NCBI RefSeq assembly: GCF_010725725.1
Contig: NZ_AP022599.1
Span: forward strand, 682,001-746,000
Source: Mycolicibacterium pulveris
Lineage (GTDB): Bacteria; Actinomycetota; Actinomycetes; Mycobacteriales; Mycobacteriaceae
Direction: 5' to 3'
Length of the DNA stretch: 64,000 bases
Numbering within the stretch: the stretch's first letter is position 1; the number at the start of each line of letters is the position of its first letter. The notes beneath the pieces were generated by a model. It was not told the origin of the DNA and ran no database searches. It worked only from the letters and a program-made list of their open reading frames with translations. Both the position numbers and the translations under genes were made by a program. This document shows positions 39,142 through 49,141 of this stretch, in pieces.

Positions 39142-40217
39142 CGGTCGGCTTCCGCGTTGCGAATGTAGAGCAGCCGGTCGCCGAGTTCGAGCGCATCCAC
39201 TTCCGGGTCGTCGACGCGGATCAGCTTGTCGTTGCGCACCACGCCGAGCACGATGTCGGTCTGATGCCGCGGTGATCCGCCGGCCTCTTTGGGGGTGACC
39301 TCGCGTTCGGCGATCGCGAAGCCGCGGTCCGGGGTGAGCAGATCCTCCATCATCTCGACGACGCTGGGCGTCTGTACCGCGACGCCCAGCAGCCGGCCCG
39401 CGGTCTCGGCGGTCACCACCGTGGAATCCGCACCGGACTGCTTGAGCAGGTGCTCGTTGTCGGTTTCCCGCACCGCGGCGATGATCTTGGCCTTCGGCGC
39501 CAGCTCGCGGGCGGTGAGCGTGACCAGCGCCGCGCTGGCGTCGCTGTCGGTCGCCACGATGATCGCCCTCGCGTGCTGCGCGCTGGCCAGCCGCAACACT
39601 TCCGAGTCGGTGGCGTTGCCGCGCACGGTGACCAGGCCGGCGCTCTTGGCGCGTTCCAGCGCGGTCGGGTCCTCGTCGACGACCACGATGTCAGCGGGCG
39701 CCACCTCGTCGCCGACCATCGCGGCCGCCGCGGTTCTGCCCTTCGTGCCGTAGCCGACGATCACGATGTGGTTGCGCACCTTGTTCCTCCATCGCTGGAT
39801 TTGGTAGACCTGCCGCGACTGCGTGGTGAGCGTTTCGACCGTCGTACCGATCAGCACGATCAGGAACGCGACGCGCAGCGGGGTGATCACCAGGACGTTG
39901 ATCAGCCGGGCACCGGGGGTGACCGGCGTGATGTCGCCGTACCCGGTGGTCGACAGCGACACCGTCGCGTAGTAGAGGCAGTCGAGGAACGACAGCCCGT
40001 CCCCCTGCACGTCGCGGTAGCCGTCGCGGTCGACGTACACGATCAGCACCGCCGCGAACAACGCCGCCACCGCATAGATGACCCGCACGGTGATGCGCCG
40101 CGCCGGGCTGACCGTCTCGGTCGGAATCTGCACCCTGTCGGTGAGGGCGTGCACCGGCCGATCGGCCAGCGATTCGTCGAACCTGCGGAGCCGACGCCGC
40201 AGTCTGCCTTCAGCCAC
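39138..40217 (-). CDS. Two-transmembrane potassium channel with RCK domain (Rv3200c-like)
   Basis: Membrane protein of 359 residues. Two helices (about 42-63 and 104-128) flank a pore loop with selectivity filter TTGYGD (90-95), followed by a TrkA-N/RCK nucleotide-binding domain with GYGTKG (155-160) and a TrkA-C domain ending at VDALELGDRLLYIR. This is the arrangement of MthK-type channels gated by a bound ligand. The N-terminal 40 residues are basic and cytoplasmic. It is upstream of and coupled to nudC. Confidence 0.92.
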   Translation of the reverse strand: MAEGRLRRRLRRFDESLADRPVHALTDRVQIPTETVSPARRITVRVIYAVAALFAAVLIVYVDRDGYRDVQGDGLSFLDCLYYATVSLSTTGYGDITPVTPGARLINVLVITPLRVAFLIVLIGTTVETLTTQSRQVYQIQRWRNKVRNHIVIVGYGTKGRTAAAAMVGDEVAPADIVVVDEDPTALERAKSAGLVTVRGNATDSEVLRLASAQHARAIIVATDSDASAALVTLTARELAPKAKIIAAVRETDNEHLLKQSGADSTVVTAETAGRLLGVAVQTPSVVEMMEDLLTPDRGFAIAEREVTPKEAGGSPRHQTDIVLGVVRNDKLIRVDDPEVDALELGDRLLYIRNAEADR

Positions 40218-40262
40218 GTGAATCGGTCACCGCTGCGAGTGAGCGCACGCCATTATGTAACC

Positions 40263-40667
40263 ATGACCTCCTCGCCTCCCGAGCTGCAGCAGCTCACCAG
40301 CCCGGCCCCGGCCTACCGGCTGGCGGCGATGCTGCTCGGCGCGGGCAGCCTGCACTTTCTGGCTCCCAAGCCGTTCGACGCGATCGTCCCGGCCGAGCTG
40401 CCAGGCAGCGCGCGGTTCTACACCTATGCCTCCGGGGTGGCCGAACTCGCCACCGGCGCGCTGCTGCTGGTGCCGAGGACCCGTCGTCTGGGGGCGCTGG
40501 CCGCCGTCGTGCTGTTCGTCGCGGTGTTCCCCGCCAACGTGAACATGGTGCGGCTGTGGCGGAACAAGCCGCTGGTGATGCGGGCCGGCGCGCTGGCCCG
40601 GCTGCCGCTGCAGATCCCGATGGTCCTCGAGGCGCTCAAGATCTACCGCACCTCCCGCGACTCTTAG
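40263..40667 (+). CDS. DoxX-like membrane protein
   Basis: Four-helix membrane protein of 134 residues. A DoxX-type pattern is seen in GAGSLHFLAPKPFDAIVP, SGVAELATGALLL and VVLFVAVFPANVNM. DoxX relatives are linked to quinone-related or thiosulfate oxidation in other organisms, but no function can be given here. ATG 40263 is chosen since the long upstream frame lies over the K+ channel gene. Its TAG and the TAA of convergent adnB share TTAG at 40664-40667. Confidence 0.78.
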   Translation: MTSSPPELQQLTSPAPAYRLAAMLLGAGSLHFLAPKPFDAIVPAELPGSARFYTYASGVAELATGALLLVPRTRRLGALAAVVLFVAVFPANVNMVRLWRNKPLVMRAGALARLPLQIPMVLEALKIYRTSRDS

Positions 40668-43600
40668 GCGGCGGGGGCCTCGAGCAGCTGCGTGAGCTCC
40701 TCGACGTCGGGTAGCCGCTCGGGTGCGACGGTGGTTCCGGTGCGCACATAGTGGAACGCGGCACGCACCGATTCCAGCGGGCACCCGTGCAGCTGCGCCC
40801 ACGCCAGCCGATACACCGCCAGCTGGACGGCCGCGTGCCGCTTAACCTCCGGGGTCGCCGGCGGCTCGCCGGTCTTCCAGTCCACCACCGTCGCGCCGCC
40901 GTCAGGTTCGGCGAACACCGCGTCGATGCGGCCGCGCACCACCCGACCGCCGATCATCATGTCGAACGGCACCTCGACGTCCAGCGGGGTACGAGCGGCC
41001 CACGGCGACACTGCGAACGCGGCCTGCAGTTCGGCGAGTTCATCCATGACACCGGTGTCGCGGTCCACCGCACCGGGCAGGTCGTCCAGGTCGAACAGCC
41101 GCTCGGCGTGATAGAACCGCTGCACCCAGTCGTGGAATGCGGTGCCCAGCAACGCATGTGGATCGGGTCGCGTCGGCAGCCGGCGCCGCAGCCGCTGCGC
41201 CACCGTGTCGGGGTCGCGGCCGAGTTCGACCATGGTGCTCACCGAAATCTGCGCGGGCAGCGAGGGCGCGGGCCGGTCGGTCGCGCGGTCACGTTCGGCC
41301 AGCAGCGCGTCGACGTCTGCTGCCCAGCCCTCGTCAGCGTCGCCGGGAGCCGGCTGGACCGTTCCGGCCATCGCCTGCGCGACCAGCTCGGCGCCCCGGT
41401 CGACGTCGCCGCGCCGGTGCCCGGCAGGGCCAGCCGGCCACACCGCCTCGACCACCTTGTCCCGCAGCGGATTCGGCTCGCCGTCGGCGGGGGCGGGGGC
41501 CCAGTGCTCGATAACCCCGCACGGGTCGCCGGCGGCGCCCGACTGCTCGATGATGTCTTTGAGCTCACGCAGGAACTCCGACGGTCCGCGCGGCTTGGCC
41601 TCGGTGGGCCCCCAGTGATGAGCCGACAGCAGCAGTGTGTCCTCGGCTCTGGTCAGCGCCACATACAGCAGTCGGCGCTCCTCGTCGACGCGGCGCTGCT
41701 CGAGAAGCTTCTTGTGGTCGAAAATCTTGTCCGACAACTTCTTTCGGTCGTTCACGTCGGAGGTGTCCAGGACGGGCACACCGTGTTCAGACATGGTGGC
41801 GCGGTCGCCGCGCAGCAACGGCGGCAACTCACCTGCATCGGTGAGCCACGTGCGGGTGGTACCGGTCGACGGGAAAACCCGGCCGCTGAGGTGCGGCACC
41901 GCCACCACTTGCCACTCCAGCCCCTTGGCCGCGTGGACGGTGAGGATCTGCACCCTGTCGGGGGCGACGCCAACCTCCGCAGGCGCCAGCCCGTCCTCCA
42001 CGTCCGCGGCCGCATCGAGGTAGGCCAGCAGCCCGGACAGCGTGGCTGCGGGGCGAGCGGCGAAGTCGGCGACCACGTCGGCGAACGCGTCGAGGTGCTC
42101 GGTGCCCGCCCATCCCGCGGAAACCGGCTGCCCCGCACGGGCCTCGACGTCGACACCGAGGGCCCGGCGCACCTCGGCGACCAGCTCGGGCAGCGGATGC
42201 GACAGATGCGCGCGCAACGCGGTCAGCTCGCGGCCCAGCGCCACGATTCGGGCGTACCCGGTCGTCGAGTACACCGTCGCCGGGCCTGGATCGCAGACGG
42301 CGTCGGCCAGGCACGCCGCGTCGGCGTCGGGGGCGGCCTGCGCCACGACCCGCGCGGCCACCCCGTCGTCGATGCCGGGGCCGACGTCGTCGAGGTCGAC
42401 CGCGCGGCGCCACAGCGCGGCGATGTCGCGTCCCCCCAGCCGCCACCGCGGACCGGTGAGCACCCGCATGGCGGCGCTGCCGGCAGTGGGCTCGGCAAGC
42501 AACCGCAACATCGCCACCACGTCGGCGACCTCGGGCACGTCGAGCAGGCCGGCCAGGCCCACCACCTCGACCGGGACTCCGCGGGCGCTCAGCGCATCGG
42601 CCATCGGCGCGGCATCGGCGTTGCGGCGCACCAACACCGCGGCGGTCGGGGGCGCGCCGGCGTCGGTTCGCGCCCGGTGGTAGAGGCTCGCGATGTGGTC
42701 TGCCACCCAGTCCCGTTCGGACACCACGTCGTTGAGCAGCGCGCACCGGATGGTGCCTTGCTCGGCGTCGGGGCGGGGACGCAGGGTGCGCACCGCGACC
42801 GAGCGTCGACGCGCGTGCGCGGAGACCGCGTTGGCCAGGTACAGCGCGCGCGGCGGGTTACGCCAGCTGGTCCGCAGCTCCAGGGTGGGCGCCAGGGTGC
42901 CGTCCGAGCGTGGAAAGTCGGTGGTGAACCGCGGCAGGTTGGTGGCCGAGGCGCCGCGCCAGCCGTAGATCGACTGAATGGGGTCGCCGACCGCGGTCAA
43001 CGCCAGCCCGTCGTCGACGCCACCGCCGAACAGCGCCGACAGCGCCACCCGCTGCGCATGGCCGGTGTCTTGGTACTCGTCGAGCAGCACCACCCGGTAG
43101 CGGCTGCGAAGTTGTTCCCCGACATGGGGAAACGACGAGGCCAGCCGGGCAGCAGCGGCCATCTGCATGCCGAAGTCCATGACCTTCTCGTCACGCATCC
43201 GCTGGTGCAGCGCGTCGATCAGCGGCACCAGCTCGGTGCGCTCGGTCTGGGTCGACAACAGCCGCAGCAGCCACTGGCTGGGCCCGCGGTCACGTTGATA
43301 GGGCCCGGCCGGCAGCGTGTGCACCAGCCGCTCCAGTTCGACATGGGTGTCACGCAGCTGATCGGTGTCGACCAAATGCTCGGCGAGTTGACCCGCCAGC
43401 CGCAACACCATCGAGGTGATGGCCGCCGGCGTCTTGTCCGTCTCCAGCTCGGGATGCTCGCACACCACCCGAAAGGCCAACTGCCACAACTCGGTTTCGC
43501 TGAGCAGACGGGTTTCGGGCTCGACCGGCAGGAGCAGTCCGTGCTCGCGCAGCAGGTTGCCGGCGAACGCGTGATAGGTGCTGATGGTGGCCGGCTCGTC

Positions 43601-43921
43601 ACAGCCGGCGCAGGCGCCCGTCTCGGCGTCGGGCAACAGGCCGGCTCCGGCCAGCCGGGCCAGCCGGGTGCGGACCCGCCGCTGTAGCTGCGCGGCGGCC
43701 TTGCGGGTGAACGTCAGCCCGAGCACTTCGCCGGGCCTGGCATACCCGTTGGCGACCAACCACACCACCCGCGCGGCCATCGTCTCGGTCTTGCCCGCAC
43801 CGGCGCCCGCGATGACCACCAGCGGCCCCGGTGGGGCGGCGATCACCGCGGCCTGCTCGTCGGTCGGCGGGAAAAGGCCGAGCCGATCGGCGAGTTCGGC
43901 GGGGCTGTAGCGCTGCGTCAT
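40664..43921 (-). CDS. adnB: AdnB subunit of the AdnAB helicase-nuclease
   Basis: Large subunit (1085 residues) of the mycobacterial end-resecting motor-nuclease that prepares double-strand breaks. N-terminal UvrD-like motor: Walker A GAGAGKT, motif II DEYQDT, GDPIQSIYGWRGAS and RRLLYVALTRAED. C-terminal RecB-like nuclease: VVDWKTGE with Asp1014, the same number as the catalytic aspartate of M. smegmatis AdnB, which supports ATG 43921 as the start. That ATG overlaps the adnA TGA, so the subunits are translationally coupled. Confidence 0.96.
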   Translation of the reverse strand: MTQRYSPAELADRLGLFPPTDEQAAVIAAPPGPLVVIAGAGAGKTETMAARVVWLVANGYARPGEVLGLTFTRKAAAQLQRRVRTRLARLAGAGLLPDAETGACAGCDEPATISTYHAFAGNLLREHGLLLPVEPETRLLSETELWQLAFRVVCEHPELETDKTPAAITSMVLRLAGQLAEHLVDTDQLRDTHVELERLVHTLPAGPYQRDRGPSQWLLRLLSTQTERTELVPLIDALHQRMRDEKVMDFGMQMAAAARLASSFPHVGEQLRSRYRVVLLDEYQDTGHAQRVALSALFGGGVDDGLALTAVGDPIQSIYGWRGASATNLPRFTTDFPRSDGTLAPTLELRTSWRNPPRALYLANAVSAHARRRSVAVRTLRPRPDAEQGTIRCALLNDVVSERDWVADHIASLYHRARTDAGAPPTAAVLVRRNADAAPMADALSARGVPVEVVGLAGLLDVPEVADVVAMLRLLAEPTAGSAAMRVLTGPRWRLGGRDIAALWRRAVDLDDVGPGIDDGVAARVVAQAAPDADAACLADAVCDPGPATVYSTTGYARIVALGRELTALRAHLSHPLPELVAEVRRALGVDVEARAGQPVSAGWAGTEHLDAFADVVADFAARPAATLSGLLAYLDAAADVEDGLAPAEVGVAPDRVQILTVHAAKGLEWQVVAVPHLSGRVFPSTGTTRTWLTDAGELPPLLRGDRATMSEHGVPVLDTSDVNDRKKLSDKIFDHKKLLEQRRVDEERRLLYVALTRAEDTLLLSAHHWGPTEAKPRGPSEFLRELKDIIEQSGAAGDPCGVIEHWAPAPADGEPNPLRDKVVEAVWPAGPAGHRRGDVDRGAELVAQAMAGTVQPAPGDADEGWAADVDALLAERDRATDRPAPSLPAQISVSTMVELGRDPDTVAQRLRRRLPTRPDPHALLGTAFHDWVQRFYHAERLFDLDDLPGAVDRDTGVMDELAELQAAFAVSPWAARTPLDVEVPFDMMIGGRVVRGRIDAVFAEPDGGATVVDWKTGEPPATPEVKRHAAVQLAVYRLAWAQLHGCPLESVRAAFHYVRTGTTVAPERLPDVEELTQLLEAPAA

Positions 43922-46900
43922 GACCGGCCCCCGATCGCCGCCTGGGCCGGGCACATCGCCCGCACCGGGCAGTGGCTGCAGCCGTCGTTGATGCGCGCGA
44001 CGAACTGCGGTCCCTGGGTGCCGGCGGCGGCGCGGCGCACAGTCTCACGCCATTGGGCATGCGCGTCGGCGGTCAACGCGTCCTGCTCCCGCTCGCACGC
44101 GCCCGAGGTGTTCGTCTTGCCGAGGTAGACCAGGCGTCCACCGCCCGGTGACTCCCCTTGGGACACCAGGCCTTCGGCGACGGCCAGTTGGTACATCGCC
44201 AGTTGGGCGTGACGCTGCGCGTCGTCTTTGGTGACCGGCCTCTTGCCGGTCTTGATGTCGATCGCCACCAGCCGGCCGGCGTTGTCGCGCTCGATGCGGT
44301 CCACCCGGCCCCGCACCCGCACCTGCGGCCCGCCGTCGACACCGGATGCGATGACCCCGTCGACGTCGACCTCGGTACCGACCTCGGTCAGCTCGCGGCG
44401 GCTCTGCGCCCGCCACTGCAGGAACGTGGACAGCATCACCCGGTGGCGGGCGAGTTCGTTGTCGGCATACCAGGCGGAGTCGAACGGCAGGTTGTCCCAG
44501 ACTTTCTCCAGTTCGTTGAGCAGCTGGCTCTCGGACTTGCCGGGCTCGGCCACCAGCGCGTGCACCAACGAGCCGATCGCCGAGCGCACGTCGCGCCCGT
44601 CGGCGCCGCCGTGGCGTTCGAGCAGCCAGCGCAGCGGACAATCGGTCAGGATCTGCAGTGTCGACGGTGACAGCGTGACGGTGTGCTCCCCACACCACAG
44701 GGGTTCGTCGGTGGAGACCGGTGTCATGACGTACCACTGCGCGGGGTCCGCGCCGGGAACCCCGGCGGCAGCCAGCCGGGCCAGTTGCGTTGCCGCACAG
44801 GTGCGGACGCGGTCGTCGACGGCACCGTCGGGAGCGCACACCACCGCCCGCAGCCGGCCCACCAGCGCCGCGGGGGCCAACAGCCGCGGCGCCGTGACGG
44901 GTGCCGTCTCCGGGTCGGCGTCGGGGGCGATGCCGGCCAGCTCGTACCAGAACGAGGACGGCAGCATCGATTCAACGCCGTTGTCGCTGTCGACTGCGGT
45001 GACCAACAACCGGTGGCGAGCCCGCCCCATCGCGGCGATCAGCAGCCGGCGCTCCTCGGCCAGCAGGGGCGCCCGCGCCGACAACCCGCGGTCGTCGTGC
45101 GTCGCGACGCCGTCGAGGACGTCGACCAGCTGTTGGGTGCCCAGCACCCCGCCACGCGGAACGGTGTTGGGCCACAGCCCTTCCTGTACACCGGCGAGCA
45201 CCACGAGATCCCATTCGCGGCCCAGTGCGGCATGCGCGCTGAGCACGGTGACCGCCTCGGTGTCGCGCTCGTCGCGTGGGGCGGCTGGCGTCCCGAGCCC
45301 CGAAACGTAGTCGACGAGACCCCGCAGCGACGCGCCCGCGGTGTGGTTGACGTACTGCTCCGCCGCGTCGAACAGCGCGGTGACCGCGTCGAGGTCGCGG
45401 TCGGCCTGGGCGCCTGTGCTGCCGCCGCGTTCACTGGCGGTCAGCCAGCGCCGCTGCAGACCGGACCGGTGCCACGCCTGCCAGAGGGTGTGGCGCGGGT
45501 CCTTGCCCTCGTCGACGGTGCGACGCGCGGCGGTCAACACCGCACGGACACGCCGGATCGGACGGTCCAGATGGCCGGGCAACGCGTCGGTGCCATCCTC
45601 GAGCGCCGCGACCAGCAGGTCGGAGAAGGCGCGCGGCGGTCGGCTGCCGTCGGCGCGGCGCAGGGTGCGACGCAGCTGCCGCAGCGACACCGGGTCCACC
45701 CTGCCGATGGGCCCGGTCACCAACGCAAGCGCGCGCTCACCGTCGAGGCCGTGCGCGGTGGCGTCGAGCACCGTCAACAAGGCCTGCACAGCGGGTTGAT
45801 CGGCCAACGCGACGCCCGTGCCCGCCATCTCGACCGGCACGCCCGCCCCCTCCAGCGCCCGGGCCACCGCGGCTCCGAGCCGCGGCACCGACCGCACGAT
45901 CACCGCCATCTGCGACCACGGCAGCCCGTCGACGAGGTGTGCGCGGCGCAGCGTGTCGGCGATGAGCGCCGATTCCGCGTGCGATGAGGCGGCGATGCGC
46001 ACACGCAACGAGCCCTGCGCATCCGCGGCGCCGGTCAGGTTTCGGCCCGGGTCGGCGCCGGGCAGCCGCCGCGCTGTCGCCGTGATCGCCTCGGCGATCG
46101 CCGGTGCGCAGCGATGCGACCGGGTCAACGCGATCGCCGGCTCCTCGCCGCGCAGCAGCGCAGGGTCTGCGCCGCGGTAGCCGAACACCGCCTGGTTGGG
46201 ATCTCCTGCGACGACCGTGAGTTCGGCCCCCTCGGCGAGCACCCGCACCAGCCGGGCCGCCTGCGGATCCAGCTGCTGGGCGTCGTCGACCAGAAGCAGC
46301 TTCACCCGCGCGCGTTCACCGGCGAGCAGGTCCGCGTCGGTGGCGAACGCTTCCAGCGCCGCCCCGACGAGTTCGGCAGCGCCCAGGGCTGGGATGGTGG
46401 CCTGCGGCGCGGCCATGCCGACCGCGGAGCGCAGCAGCATGATCTGTTCGTAGGCCTGCGCAAACTGGCCTGCGGCCAGCCACTCCGGACGACCTGCGCG
46501 ACGGCCGATGCGTTGCAGCTCAACGGGATCCACCCCGCGTTCGGTGCAACGCGCCAGCAGGTCGCGCAGCTCGGTGGCGAACCCGGAGGTGCCCAGCGCC
46601 GGACGCAGATGGCCCGGCCAGGCAACCGCGGACGCGTCGCCGTCCTCGAGGTCGCCGGCGAGCAGTTCGCGGATGATGCCGTCCTGCTCGGCGCTGGTGA
46701 TCAGCCGCGGCGGCGGGTCACCGTTGCGTTGGGCGGCCAGCCGCAGCACCGCGAAGGCGTAGGAGTGCACGGTGCGGACCAGCGGTTCCCGCACCACCGT
46801 GCGGTCACCTGCCTGCAGCAGCGTCGCCGTGACGGCGGCCCTGGCCTGAGCGCCGAGCCGGGCCGAACCCGTCAGCAGCAGAACCGATTCGGGGTCCCCC

Positions 46901-47040
46901 CCGGCGGCGATGTGCGCGGCGGCGGTCCGGATCAGCAGCGTGCTCTTTCCGGTGCCGGGGCCCCCGACGACGCGGAATCTCCCGCGCAGACCCGGTTCGG
47001 CAAGCGCGGCCGGCGTCAGTTCGGTGTGCGGTGCGGACAT
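43918..47040 (-). CDS. adnA: AdnA subunit of the AdnAB helicase-nuclease
   Basis: Partner subunit (1040 residues). The motor has Walker A GGPGTGKS (26-33) and a motif II that reads VDDAQQLD (251-258), with Asp in place of the usual catalytic Glu, fitting the view that AdnB is the leading motor. The C-terminal nuclease shows AIDIKTGKR (Asp928), and cysteines in ILTDCPLRW and CSHCPVRAMC form the Fe-S cluster typical of AddB/AdnA nucleases. It is divergent from lipV with a 62-bp gap. Confidence 0.96.
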   Translation of the reverse strand: MSAPHTELTPAALAEPGLRGRFRVVGGPGTGKSTLLIRTAAAHIAAGGDPESVLLLTGSARLGAQARAAVTATLLQAGDRTVVREPLVRTVHSYAFAVLRLAAQRNGDPPPRLITSAEQDGIIRELLAGDLEDGDASAVAWPGHLRPALGTSGFATELRDLLARCTERGVDPVELQRIGRRAGRPEWLAAGQFAQAYEQIMLLRSAVGMAAPQATIPALGAAELVGAALEAFATDADLLAGERARVKLLLVDDAQQLDPQAARLVRVLAEGAELTVVAGDPNQAVFGYRGADPALLRGEEPAIALTRSHRCAPAIAEAITATARRLPGADPGRNLTGAADAQGSLRVRIAASSHAESALIADTLRRAHLVDGLPWSQMAVIVRSVPRLGAAVARALEGAGVPVEMAGTGVALADQPAVQALLTVLDATAHGLDGERALALVTGPIGRVDPVSLRQLRRTLRRADGSRPPRAFSDLLVAALEDGTDALPGHLDRPIRRVRAVLTAARRTVDEGKDPRHTLWQAWHRSGLQRRWLTASERGGSTGAQADRDLDAVTALFDAAEQYVNHTAGASLRGLVDYVSGLGTPAAPRDERDTEAVTVLSAHAALGREWDLVVLAGVQEGLWPNTVPRGGVLGTQQLVDVLDGVATHDDRGLSARAPLLAEERRLLIAAMGRARHRLLVTAVDSDNGVESMLPSSFWYELAGIAPDADPETAPVTAPRLLAPAALVGRLRAVVCAPDGAVDDRVRTCAATQLARLAAAGVPGADPAQWYVMTPVSTDEPLWCGEHTVTLSPSTLQILTDCPLRWLLERHGGADGRDVRSAIGSLVHALVAEPGKSESQLLNELEKVWDNLPFDSAWYADNELARHRVMLSTFLQWRAQSRRELTEVGTEVDVDGVIASGVDGGPQVRVRGRVDRIERDNAGRLVAIDIKTGKRPVTKDDAQRHAQLAMYQLAVAEGLVSQGESPGGGRLVYLGKTNTSGACEREQDALTADAHAQWRETVRRAAAGTQGPQFVARINDGCSHCPVRAMCPAQAAIGGRS

Positions 47041-47102
47041 GAGGGCATGACATCACGGGGGTCTGACAAGTGGCCCCGACCGCTGATGGCAGCATCACGT
47101 CT

Positions 47103-47885
47103 GTGACCGCCAAGCTGCATGTACACCGGTACGGCCCGGACCAACCCGCCGACGTGTTGGCCATTCACGGCCTGACCGGACACGGTCAGCGGTGGCAGAC
47201 GTTGGCGATGCGGCATCTGGCCGAGTTCGCCGTCGCGGCACCGGACCTGATCGGGCACGGCCGGTCGTCGTGGGCGGCGCCGTGGACGCTGGACGCCAAC
47301 GTCGACGCGTTGGCGGCGCTGATCGAGGCGGACGCACCGGTGGTGGTGGTGGGGCATTCGTTCGGCGGCGCGGTGGCGCTCAACCTCGCTGCGGCCCGGC
47401 CCGACCTGGTCGCGGCGCTGGTGCTGCTCGACCCGGCCGTCGGCTTGGACGGGGAATGGATGCGCGACATCGCCGACGACATGCTGGCCTCCCCGGACTA
47501 CACCGACCGCGCCGTAGCCCGCGCCGAGAAGGCCAACGGGTCCTGGGGTGAGGTGGATCCGGCCGAGTTGGACCGCGAACTCGACGAGCACCTGGTCGAG
47601 TTGCCCGACGGCCGGGTCGGTTGGCGGATCAGCATCCCGGCGATGATGTCGTATTGGAGCGAGCTGGCCCGCCCGATCACGTTGCCGCCCAAGGGCACGC
47701 CGACCACGCTGGTGCGCGCCGGGCGGACCCGGCCGGCCTACGCGTCCGATGAACTGATCGCGTCGCTGGGCGATCGGCTGGGAGCGCACTTCACGTTGGT
47801 GCAGTGGGATTGTGAACACATGGTCGCCCAGGCGCGGCCCGCCGACACCGCGGCGCTGATCCGTGACGCGTTGAAACGGCGTTAG
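47103..47885 (+). CDS. lipV: Alpha/beta hydrolase, lipase LipV
   Basis: Esterase/lipase of 260 residues with the alpha/beta-hydrolase fold. Nucleophile Ser86 lies in GHSFGG, the oxyanion loop is HGLTGHGQRW, and the catalytic His is likely in WDCEHMVAQ near the end. GTG 47103 is used; the frame stays open to 47070. It is 2 bp upstream of the alkyltransferase-like gene, so the two are probably co-transcribed. Confidence 0.88.
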   Translation: MTAKLHVHRYGPDQPADVLAIHGLTGHGQRWQTLAMRHLAEFAVAAPDLIGHGRSSWAAPWTLDANVDALAALIEADAPVVVVGHSFGGAVALNLAAARPDLVAALVLLDPAVGLDGEWMRDIADDMLASPDYTDRAVARAEKANGSWGEVDPAELDRELDEHLVELPDGRVGWRISIPAMMSYWSELARPITLPPKGTPTTLVRAGRTRPAYASDELIASLGDRLGAHFTLVQWDCEHMVAQARPADTAALIRDALKRR

Positions 47886-47887
47886 CG

Positions 47888-48184
47888 ATGGCGGCGGTCA
47901 CCGACGAGCAGGTGGAGACCGTGCGTGCGTTGGTCGCCGCCATACCGCCCGGCCGGGTGTCGACCTACGGCGACATCGCCGAGGCCGCAGGGCTTTCCAG
48001 CCCACGCATCGTCGGCTGGATCATGCGCACGGACTCCTCGGATCTGCCGTGGCATCGGGTGATCCGGGCGTCGGGCCGGCCCGCCGCGCACCTGAAAAGC
48101 CGGCAACTCGAGTTGCTACGTGCCGAAGGCGTGCTGGCCGACGACGGGCGGGTGCGGCTGGCCGAAGTGCGCCACCGATTCTAG
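47888..48184 (+). CDS. Alkyltransferase-like protein (ATL), Cys replaced by Trp
   Basis: DNA-repair protein of 98 residues related to the C-terminal domain of O6-alkylguanine-DNA alkyltransferase. The active-site PCHR becomes PWHR (Trp55 in DLPWHRVIR), the hallmark of ATL proteins, which cannot accept alkyl groups but flag alkylated guanine for nucleotide excision repair. The helix-turn-helix with the arginine finger (SSPRIVGWIM) is intact. It matches Rv3204 by position. Confidence 0.92.
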   Translation: MAAVTDEQVETVRALVAAIPPGRVSTYGDIAEAAGLSSPRIVGWIMRTDSSDLPWHRVIRASGRPAAHLKSRQLELLRAEGVLADDGRVRLAEVRHRF

Positions 48185-48188
48185 ATGC

Positions 48189-48246
48189 CGAGCAGACGCG
48201 AAAACCCCCTCTGCCGTGCAAATTTGGGGGTTTTCACGTCTGCTCG
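48189..48246. terminator. 21-bp-arm hairpin between convergent genes
   Basis: Inverted arms at 48189-48209 and 48226-48246 agree at 20 of 21 positions and include the run AAAACCCCC / GGGGGTTTT, with a 16-bp loop. In minus-strand RNA the single mismatch becomes a G-U pair, so the stem is complete there; in plus-strand RNA it is a C-A mismatch. It lies between convergent stops at 48184 and 48251. Confidence 0.8.
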
Positions 48247-48250
48247 CGCC

Positions 48251-49105
48251 CTAAATCACCAGCCGCACCAACGCGGCCGTGCGGGCCAGGCCGGGGAACG
48301 CCGCGGCCGTCGACCTCGGATGCAGCGCATGCACCGCGATGCGGAACATCAACGCGCGCAGCAGCATTTGCGGCCACTCCGGCAGTGCATTCCATCGTTC
48401 GATGAGTCCGTCGTCGGCCTCCCCCCACGACAGTGCATCGACGACGGCGACCCCGGCCCCCCACGACGCCGGGCGCCAGTACGGGGTGATGTCGGTGATG
48501 CCCGGAGCGGCGGTGCCCGCGAAAAGCACTGTGCCGTAGAGGTCGCCGTGGACCAACTGGCTCGGGCTCTTGGTCGGCCTGCGCAGGGTGGCGAGCTGGT
48601 TGAGCAGTTCGATCGAGCGCTGTCCGTCGGCCGACCCCGGCGCGACCCGGGCACCCGGCGGCAGCGAGTGCAGCGGGCGCTCCTCCCACGCGGCGCGATC
48701 GGCGGCGATGAACACGTCGACGTCGGTCCACGGCGCGACCGGCGGCTGGGTCAGAAAACGCGGCCGTTCGAGTTTGGCGGTCGCTTCGTGGAGCCGCACC
48801 GCGGCCGAAACCACCTCGTCGTGGCGGGGTTCGGGGCTTCCCGCGACGAACGTGTCGGCTCGCCAGCCGGCCACCACGTAACGACCGTCGGTCGAGCGGA
48901 CCGGGCGGGCCAGCCGCACCCCGTCGACGAACAACGTCTCACGTACCTTTGCCGACCAAGCGGCGCGGGCGTGGTCGGCCACCATCGAGAGCACGACTTC
49001 GCCGCAGCGCCAGCCGCCCTCCCAACTCGATCCGAGCGGGACCGGCTGCACACCGGTCAGCCCGAACGCCGCCAGCACATGTTCCGGCGGACCATCGACT
49101 GTCAC
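48251..49105 (-). CDS. TIGR02569-type conserved actinobacterial protein (Rv3205c-like)
   Basis: Protein of 284 residues, family assignment from recalled synteny and texture. It has a degenerate aminoglycoside-phosphotransferase look: VHGDLYGTVLFAG resembles the catalytic HGDLHxxNVLF loop but lacks the asparagine, and GITDITPYW replaces the metal-binding D-x-D segment. Catalysis is therefore uncertain. It lies downstream of moeZ on the same strand with a 36-bp gap. Confidence 0.78.
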   Translation of the reverse strand: MTVDGPPEHVLAAFGLTGVQPVPLGSSWEGGWRCGEVVLSMVADHARAAWSAKVRETLFVDGVRLARPVRSTDGRYVVAGWRADTFVAGSPEPRHDEVVSAAVRLHEATAKLERPRFLTQPPVAPWTDVDVFIAADRAAWEERPLHSLPPGARVAPGSADGQRSIELLNQLATLRRPTKSPSQLVHGDLYGTVLFAGTAAPGITDITPYWRPASWGAGVAVVDALSWGEADDGLIERWNALPEWPQMLLRALMFRIAVHALHPRSTAAAFPGLARTAALVRLVI

Positions 49106-49141
49106 GAGCTCAGCCTAAGCCGGAAATGGGCAAACTCGGCG

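Noticed and set aside
40751..43687. 978-codon open frame antisense to adnB
   Set aside because: adnB motifs are complete on the other strand and the antisense translation is low-complexity Arg/Gly/His/Gln sequence.
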